10,276 nucleotides of DNA from assembly GCA_964498925.1 (NCBI GenBank), contig CAZCKD010000126.1, forward strand, positions 1-10,276, read 5' to 3'. This document shows positions 6,644 through 10,276 of this stretch, one piece after another. Each line of letters starts with the position of its first letter. The stretch's first letter is position 1. Source of the DNA: Granulosicoccus sp964498925. GTDB lineage: Bacteria; Pseudomonadota; Gammaproteobacteria; Granulosicoccales; Granulosicoccaceae. Below the pieces are notes generated by a model. The model was not told the DNA's origin. It saw only the letters and a program-made list of their open reading frames with translations, and ran no database searches. The translations under genes and the position numbers were made by a program.

Positions 6644-7474
6644 GTGTCTGCATCACTAGATGGATCAAGCCTGGGATTATCTAAAAGTGCGGCATTTTCG
6701 CTGCATTTAGCGCTCAGCCTGATTATTTTCTCATCGCTGGTTGCCATGATGCTGCTCTTCTGGTTTCCCGGAAAGCTATTTTTCATTGATGGCGGCTGGC
6801 AAGGCTTAAAGCTCGTTGCCATGGTTGACCTAATTCTAGGACCAGCGCTAACGCTTATCCTCTACAAGCCAGGCAAACCAAAACTTATTTTCGACATGTC
6901 GCTCATTGCCGCCATTCAGATCGCGGCGCTGGCTTATGGTTTCTACACAACGCATCAACAACGCACCATTGCACTCGTGTTTTCAGAGAAAGAATTTTAT
7001 ACGGTCTCGGCGAGAGACCATTTGGATGCCAATGAACAACTCAAACGGTTAGCGCTCACGCCAACATCCATTCCCAATGCCAAATGGTTGTCTGTTCCGT
7101 ATTACCTGACACCAACACCAACAGCGGAAGAGTTCGGTCAGCGTATGCAAGATCTTCTCAACGGATATCCCGGGCCGCAACAGCGAAGTGATCAATACAT
7201 AACGCTCGCCGAAGGACACGATGATATGCAACGCTATCGCCTGACAGATAGTCAGGTGAACGCATTAAACGCAGTCGATGCCATCAGCGATTCGCTGAAA
7301 AAACACGAACTCAATCGAGAAGATGTCGAGCTTTATACATTTAAAGCAAGATACGCGGAAGGTGTTGCGGTATTTGACCCCATCGAGCTTCGGATAGTCG
7401 ACTACATACCGCTAGAGCACGGTGTGGAATCACTATCAAAGGCAGATCTAGTAGCTGCGAACGAGCTCCAATAA
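6644..7474 (+). CDS. TfpX/TfpZ-family type IV pilin accessory protein
   Basis: Proteins of this family are inner-membrane accessory factors that help particular type IV pilins assemble. The 276-residue product has three hydrophobic segments near the N-terminus (about 19-41, 55-74, 82-102). It also has the family's conserved core, FFIDGGWQGLKLVAMVDLILGP followed by TLILYKPGKPKLIFD and AALAYGFYTTHQQR. The remaining 170 residues are soluble and probably periplasmic. Translation starts at GTG 6644, supported by AGAGG 6 bases upstream. The gene stands alone: argF lies 180 bases before it and the next gene converges on it. No pilin, PilB, PilC or PilD gene is in the window, so its client pilin must be elsewhere or it does another job. 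Family assignment is by recalled sequence similarity. Confidence 0.85.
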   Translation: MSASLDGSSLGLSKSAAFSLHLALSLIIFSSLVAMMLLFWFPGKLFFIDGGWQGLKLVAMVDLILGPALTLILYKPGKPKLIFDMSLIAAIQIAALAYGFYTTHQQRTIALVFSEKEFYTVSARDHLDANEQLKRLALTPTSIPNAKWLSVPYYLTPTPTAEEFGQRMQDLLNGYPGPQQRSDQYITLAEGHDDMQRYRLTDSQVNALNAVDAISDSLKKHELNREDVELYTFKARYAEGVAVFDPIELRIVDYIPLEHGVESLSKADLVAANELQ

Positions 7475-7592
7475 CGGCCAACCTAAGATCGTCGATCGGT
7501 ACGGTTACGACTCAACCCAAGCAACGAAGTGATTGGATTGCTGGTGTCCACCCGTCAAACGCAAATTTATCGGGCGTTCGACTCTTCTACCT

Positions 7593-9089
7593 TTACAGAC
7601 CGTTGGCCCGCGCTGCATCCCTGATGGCTGACGGCGGTCTGTAGGTCAACGCAAACAAGATCGCGTTGCTCTCTGCCGAGATAGGATCCACGCGTGCTTT
7701 TTGGCGTCTGTAGCGATAGGCCGCAGAGACTGTCCAATTGCGGGAATATTGCCATTCCACTTTCGGTTGGATACTAATAAAACGCCTGGCGAATCGGTCT
7801 GCTTCGTTTGCACCCAATCTATCCGGCTCGTAGGCGCGAGCCCTCAGAGACACTCTAAGATCAGACGACAACTCTCGATAAACGTCGCCAATGAGCTCCT
7901 GTGTTTCTACATTAGAACCTGAACTACTCGGCTGAACGTCAACACGGAACTGCGCAGCATATCGGGTTAAGCCCGCATCGTAGTTCAAGGACAGACTGGC
8001 CAACCAACCATCGGTATCTGTCTGCAGTGGATCTAGTCGTTCGGCGGGAATGATCTCGCCGGGGCGATCTTCTGCTCGCAGTGTATCGGTGGTGTCGGAC
8101 GAATTTGAAAAGAGACCGACAGAGGCACCCAACAGTAAAGTACGCGTGACGGCTCTTTGATAGCCAAGCGTCAACGTCGAAGTGGTAGATATTGACTCGC
8201 GCCTTGGTCGACGTCGAATACCGGGCTCTCTTGAGTCTGCCGTTAAATTTTCAAACGGAACAATCGCGAACGGATCGATTTCAACGTCGGCAGTAAATCG
8301 GCTGAAGGCCGCCGTCAGCGATACGGTAGAGATAGGGTCATACTTGTATCGCAAACCGATATCAATTTTGCTTTCCTGATAGTCGTCCAGTTCGCCAGCT
8401 GGGCTGAATACATTACCGACATCAGCCAATGTGACTTGACTGAAAGACAGAACATCACCCACGACCTCGCCGTTCTCGTCTCGTGGCAATGTGCTCAGGT
8501 ATTGGCGGTAAATGGCATCTTGAACTTCAGGAAGCTCGTGCTCAACGTTACTGAATTTTGCCTCTGAGCTTAATTCAAGACGTCTAGTCAAATTATATTT
8601 GAAGCTGGGCGTTATCGTTATTTCCTGACGCACCTCATTGCTGAACTGTGTTGGATTAAGTCCAGTGTCGGTTGCCGTACTTCCAGGGTCACTTAAATCG
8701 GCTGCAATATCACGACTTGGCGTATCTTGTTTAAACGAGACATTGATACCGTAAACGCTTCGTTCAGAACGGTTTCTCGCATCGAAAGAGATGAGCTGAT
8801 TGGATTCCAGCCCTTCATCACCTGCGTCCGATTCAGTGGTTAACAGTCCGTCAATACGAACCAAACCCTTGATGAAAACGTTTTCTGATTGACGGCTTAG
8901 ACCTAATTCGCCAACCAATCTGGTCGCGTTTAAATCACCGTCATCGGTGGGCTCAAGAAAATAGTTATCGTCGAATCGTTGATCGAGCGAGATCGATGGA
9001 TCTAATACCCAGACGTCAGCAGCTTGCAACGGAGCAGCAGTTAAAGCACAACTAGCAGCCAGCCATCTAAGCGTTCTCAGTTCTTTCAT
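7593..9089 (-). CDS. Outer-membrane beta-barrel of an exopolysaccharide export locus (BBP_2/PEP-CTERM-associated type)
   Basis: The 498-residue product begins with a signal peptide (about 1-23, ending PLQA-AD). It then alternates polar and hydrophobic residues in strands typical of a large beta-barrel, for example SIQPKVEWQYSRNWTVSAAYRYRR and the final ILFALTYRPP. A 12-residue polar tail follows, instead of the usual terminal aromatic. It resembles the putative beta-barrel porin 2 group and the outer-membrane proteins of PEP-CTERM/exosortase loci, where it would give polysaccharide a path across the outer membrane. The ATG at 9089 has a very strong ribosome site (AGGGAGGAG), which overlaps the stop codon of the upstream export gene, so the two are translationally coupled with only 14 bases between them. 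An exact strand count cannot be read by eye. Confidence 0.82.
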   Translation of the reverse strand: MKELRTLRWLAASCALTAAPLQAADVWVLDPSISLDQRFDDNYFLEPTDDGDLNATRLVGELGLSRQSENVFIKGLVRIDGLLTTESDAGDEGLESNQLISFDARNRSERSVYGINVSFKQDTPSRDIAADLSDPGSTATDTGLNPTQFSNEVRQEITITPSFKYNLTRRLELSSEAKFSNVEHELPEVQDAIYRQYLSTLPRDENGEVVGDVLSFSQVTLADVGNVFSPAGELDDYQESKIDIGLRYKYDPISTVSLTAAFSRFTADVEIDPFAIVPFENLTADSREPGIRRRPRRESISTTSTLTLGYQRAVTRTLLLGASVGLFSNSSDTTDTLRAEDRPGEIIPAERLDPLQTDTDGWLASLSLNYDAGLTRYAAQFRVDVQPSSSGSNVETQELIGDVYRELSSDLRVSLRARAYEPDRLGANEADRFARRFISIQPKVEWQYSRNWTVSAAYRYRRQKARVDPISAESNAILFALTYRPPSAIRDAARANGL

Positions 9090-9103
9090 GCGTACTCCTC
9101 CCT

Positions 9104-9691
9104 TTAGGGAATGAGGACGACGTCACCACTTTGCAGAATGATATTCTGTTGCAAATTCCGACCTCGCGAAACTGATCGGAAATCGAAACCGTATTCGACC
9201 TGTCGGCCATCCTGACGACGCAGTACCTTTATGTCACGACTATTGGCATAAGGAGTAAAACCGCCTGCGAGAGTAATGGCTTGGACGATGTCAACATATC
9301 GTCCCATTTTGAACTCACCCGGCTTCTTAACCTCACCCATAACGAATACTGTATAGCCGGAAATTTTGTCAACAGCAACATTAACTTGAGGGTTAGTCAG
9401 CACGCGTTTGAGGCGAGCACGAATTTCGTCTTGAACTTCTAACGGCGTTCTGCCGGACACCTGCACTTCACCGGCCAGCGGAAAGGAGATACCACCGTCT
9501 GGTCGAACCAGCACTTTTCGATCGAGGCTGTCTTCTTCCCAGACTGAAATATGCAGGATATCTTCAGGACCGATTCTGTATTCCAGCCCTGTTTCCTGCG
9601 CGAATGAAAATGCAGGAAGCAGCAGCAGAAACATCAACAATGCACGTTGAGTCAATGAATGGCGTAGCGTTGAAAAGTGACTTGAGGGCAT
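9104..9691 (-). CDS. Polysaccharide export protein, short OPX type (Wza-related, PEP-CTERM-associated style)
   Basis: This periplasmic/outer-membrane export protein guides capsular or exopolysaccharide out of the cell. A signal peptide covers about residues 1-31 (hydrophobic MFLLLLPAFSFA). The Poly_export domain runs from YRIGPEDILHISVW to about 110, including LVRPDGGISFPLAGEV. An SLBB domain covers about 113-168, with GEVKKPGEFKMGRYVD and ITLAGGFTPYA, and the end is ILQSGDVVLIP. At 195 residues it lacks the extra domains and C-terminal pore helix of Wza. It also has no lipobox cysteine, so it probably cannot form the outer-membrane pore itself. The pattern closely matches export proteins of exosortase (PEP-CTERM) polysaccharide loci. 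The ATG at 9691 has AGGAG 9 bases upstream. It is first in a unit with the beta-barrel gene. Confidence 0.95.
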   Translation of the reverse strand: MPSSHFSTLRHSLTQRALLMFLLLLPAFSFAQETGLEYRIGPEDILHISVWEEDSLDRKVLVRPDGGISFPLAGEVQVSGRTPLEVQDEIRARLKRVLTNPQVNVAVDKISGYTVFVMGEVKKPGEFKMGRYVDIVQAITLAGGFTPYANSRDIKVLRRQDGRQVEYGFDFRSVSRGRNLQQNIILQSGDVVLIP

Positions 9692-9767
9692 TGGATCAAA
9701 CTCCTGAGGGGTAAGTAAGGCTCACCGAATACGAGTACTACGGCCTTACCAAAGTTCTGTCGATGGC

Positions 9768-9773
9768 ATTATA
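9768..9773 (-). promoter_or_regulatory. Candidate -10 box for the export operon
   Basis: A perfect TATAAT on the minus strand lies 76 bases upstream of the export gene's ATG, in the 141-base gap after the preceding gene. No good -35 box is found 16-18 bases further up, so the promoter may need an activator. Confidence 0.4.
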
Positions 9774-9823
9774 GCCGATCAAGCTGCGAATCACGTCCGC
9801 CACATGAGCCGAAGGCCCCAAGC

Positions 9824-9843
9824 CTTTCCAAATTATTGGAAAG
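9824..9843 (-). terminator. Hairpin overlapping the stop codon of the partial gene
   Basis: CTTTCCAA (9824-9831) and TTGGAAAG (9836-9843) form a perfect 8-bp stem with a 4-base loop. On the minus strand the TAA stop codon lies in the loop. No T-run follows, so it may be a weak terminator or a stop-codon structure rather than an efficient end signal. Confidence 0.35.
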
Positions 9844-10276
9844 TTTGAGTATCCGTGTCGATAACTTCGTCTCGGAGGCTTGTTCCATCATAGATAGTGC
9901 GGAACATATCCACTTGATCGACGACGTCACCCTGCGTAAATAATTGTTTCAGGTGACCGAAACTGAACGGTTGATAACGCAGTTCTGCCGATACCGTATA
10001 GCTTCCAGAGGTACCAACCGGTACGCGGTACGTGACCGTATCTGCACCACCCGTGAAATCCGGATCTTGCATGGCAACGCCGAATGTACCGAAACTATCA
10101 GGTAGAGAGGTATCTGACTGGATCGCGAATTTGTTCATTCCGGACGGTAACAGTCGATTGTCTTTCAGGTATTGACTACCGTCGAGCAAGGAATGGGTTC
10201 TATCGCCGGTATGGTCGCCAACGATGGACTGATACACCTGCACCTGAGTTGGCGAGGTGATGACGTCGTAATGTTG
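9833..10276 (-). CDS. C-terminal part of an exported protein with a KDNRLLP-type ending, possibly multihaem-cytochrome-like (5' end outside window)
   Basis: The frame is open from the window edge (first codon CAA at 10276) through 147 codons to TAA. The visible part contains YLKDNRLLPSGMNKF, then QDPDFTGGADTVTYRVPV, then a beta-rich stretch with ELRYQPFSFGHLKQLF. From memory this ending (KDNRLLP, DFxGGxDxVxY, a YQP strand) occurs at the C-terminus of some multihaem c-type cytochromes and related secreted proteins. No CXXCH haem motif lies in this part, so the assignment is tentative. A GTG at 10243 is in frame but is surely internal, because the coding sequence continues without a break to the edge. 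It is on the same strand as the polysaccharide export genes, 141 bases upstream of them, with its own hairpin at the stop. Confidence 0.75.
   Translation of the reverse strand, partial: QHYDVITSPTQVQVYQSIVGDHTGDRTHSLLDGSQYLKDNRLLPSGMNKFAIQSDTSLPDSFGTFGVAMQDPDFTGGADTVTYRVPVGTSGSYTVSAELRYQPFSFGHLKQLFTQGDVVDQVDMFRTIYDGTSLRDEVIDTDTQTFQ

Noticed and set aside
7558..7578. AACGC/GCGTT repeat between the convergent pilin accessory and barrel genes
   Set aside because: A 5-bp stem with an 11-base loop and no T-run on either strand is too weak to call a terminator.

Overview
The window reads as chromosomal DNA of a Gammaproteobacterium of middling G+C content. The neighbourhood supports this: ribonuclease T (rnt), a CGFS monothiol glutaredoxin (grxD) and a superoxide dismutase sit side by side, as they do with a few genes between them in E. 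coli, and argF lies close by, as it does near grxD and rnt in Pseudomonas. A marine genus such as Granulosicoccus would fit, but that is a guess from overall style. No rRNA, tRNA, CRISPR array, transposase or phage gene was seen.

Layout. 1-1435 (-): most of a Ser/Thr protein kinase with a C-terminal cyclic-nucleotide-binding-like domain, cut by the window edge. 1536-2153 (-): an unrecognised five-helix membrane protein upstream of it. 2274-2936 (+): rnt, diverging from that pair. 3045-4079 (-): superoxide dismutase followed by grxD, separated by a striking nested inverted repeat. 4354-6463 (+): argD and argF, which lie 13 nt apart and carry out acetylornithine transamination and citrulline synthesis in arginine biosynthesis. 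6644-7474 (+): a TfpX/TfpZ-type pilin accessory membrane protein with no pilus genes in view. 7593-9691 (-): a two-gene unit of a short polysaccharide-export (OPX) protein and a large outer-membrane beta-barrel, which match proteins of exosortase/PEP-CTERM-type exopolysaccharide loci. 9833-10276 (-): the C-terminal end of a protein with the KDNRLLP-type ending known from some multihaem cytochrome-like proteins, running off the window.

Functional grouping. The centre is housekeeping: RNA maturation, Fe-S/redox homeostasis, superoxide defence and arginine synthesis. The two ends are accessory: phospho-signalling on the left and envelope polysaccharide export on the right. The export pair is the best candidate for a working system, since the OPX protein lacks both the lipobox and the C-terminal pore helix of Wza and is translationally coupled to a barrel that could supply the outer-membrane channel. 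The superoxide dismutase carries Mn-type discriminating residues although it sits in a sodB-like neighbourhood.

All gene calls rest on reading conserved motifs by eye. Promoters and terminators are matches to consensus patterns only.
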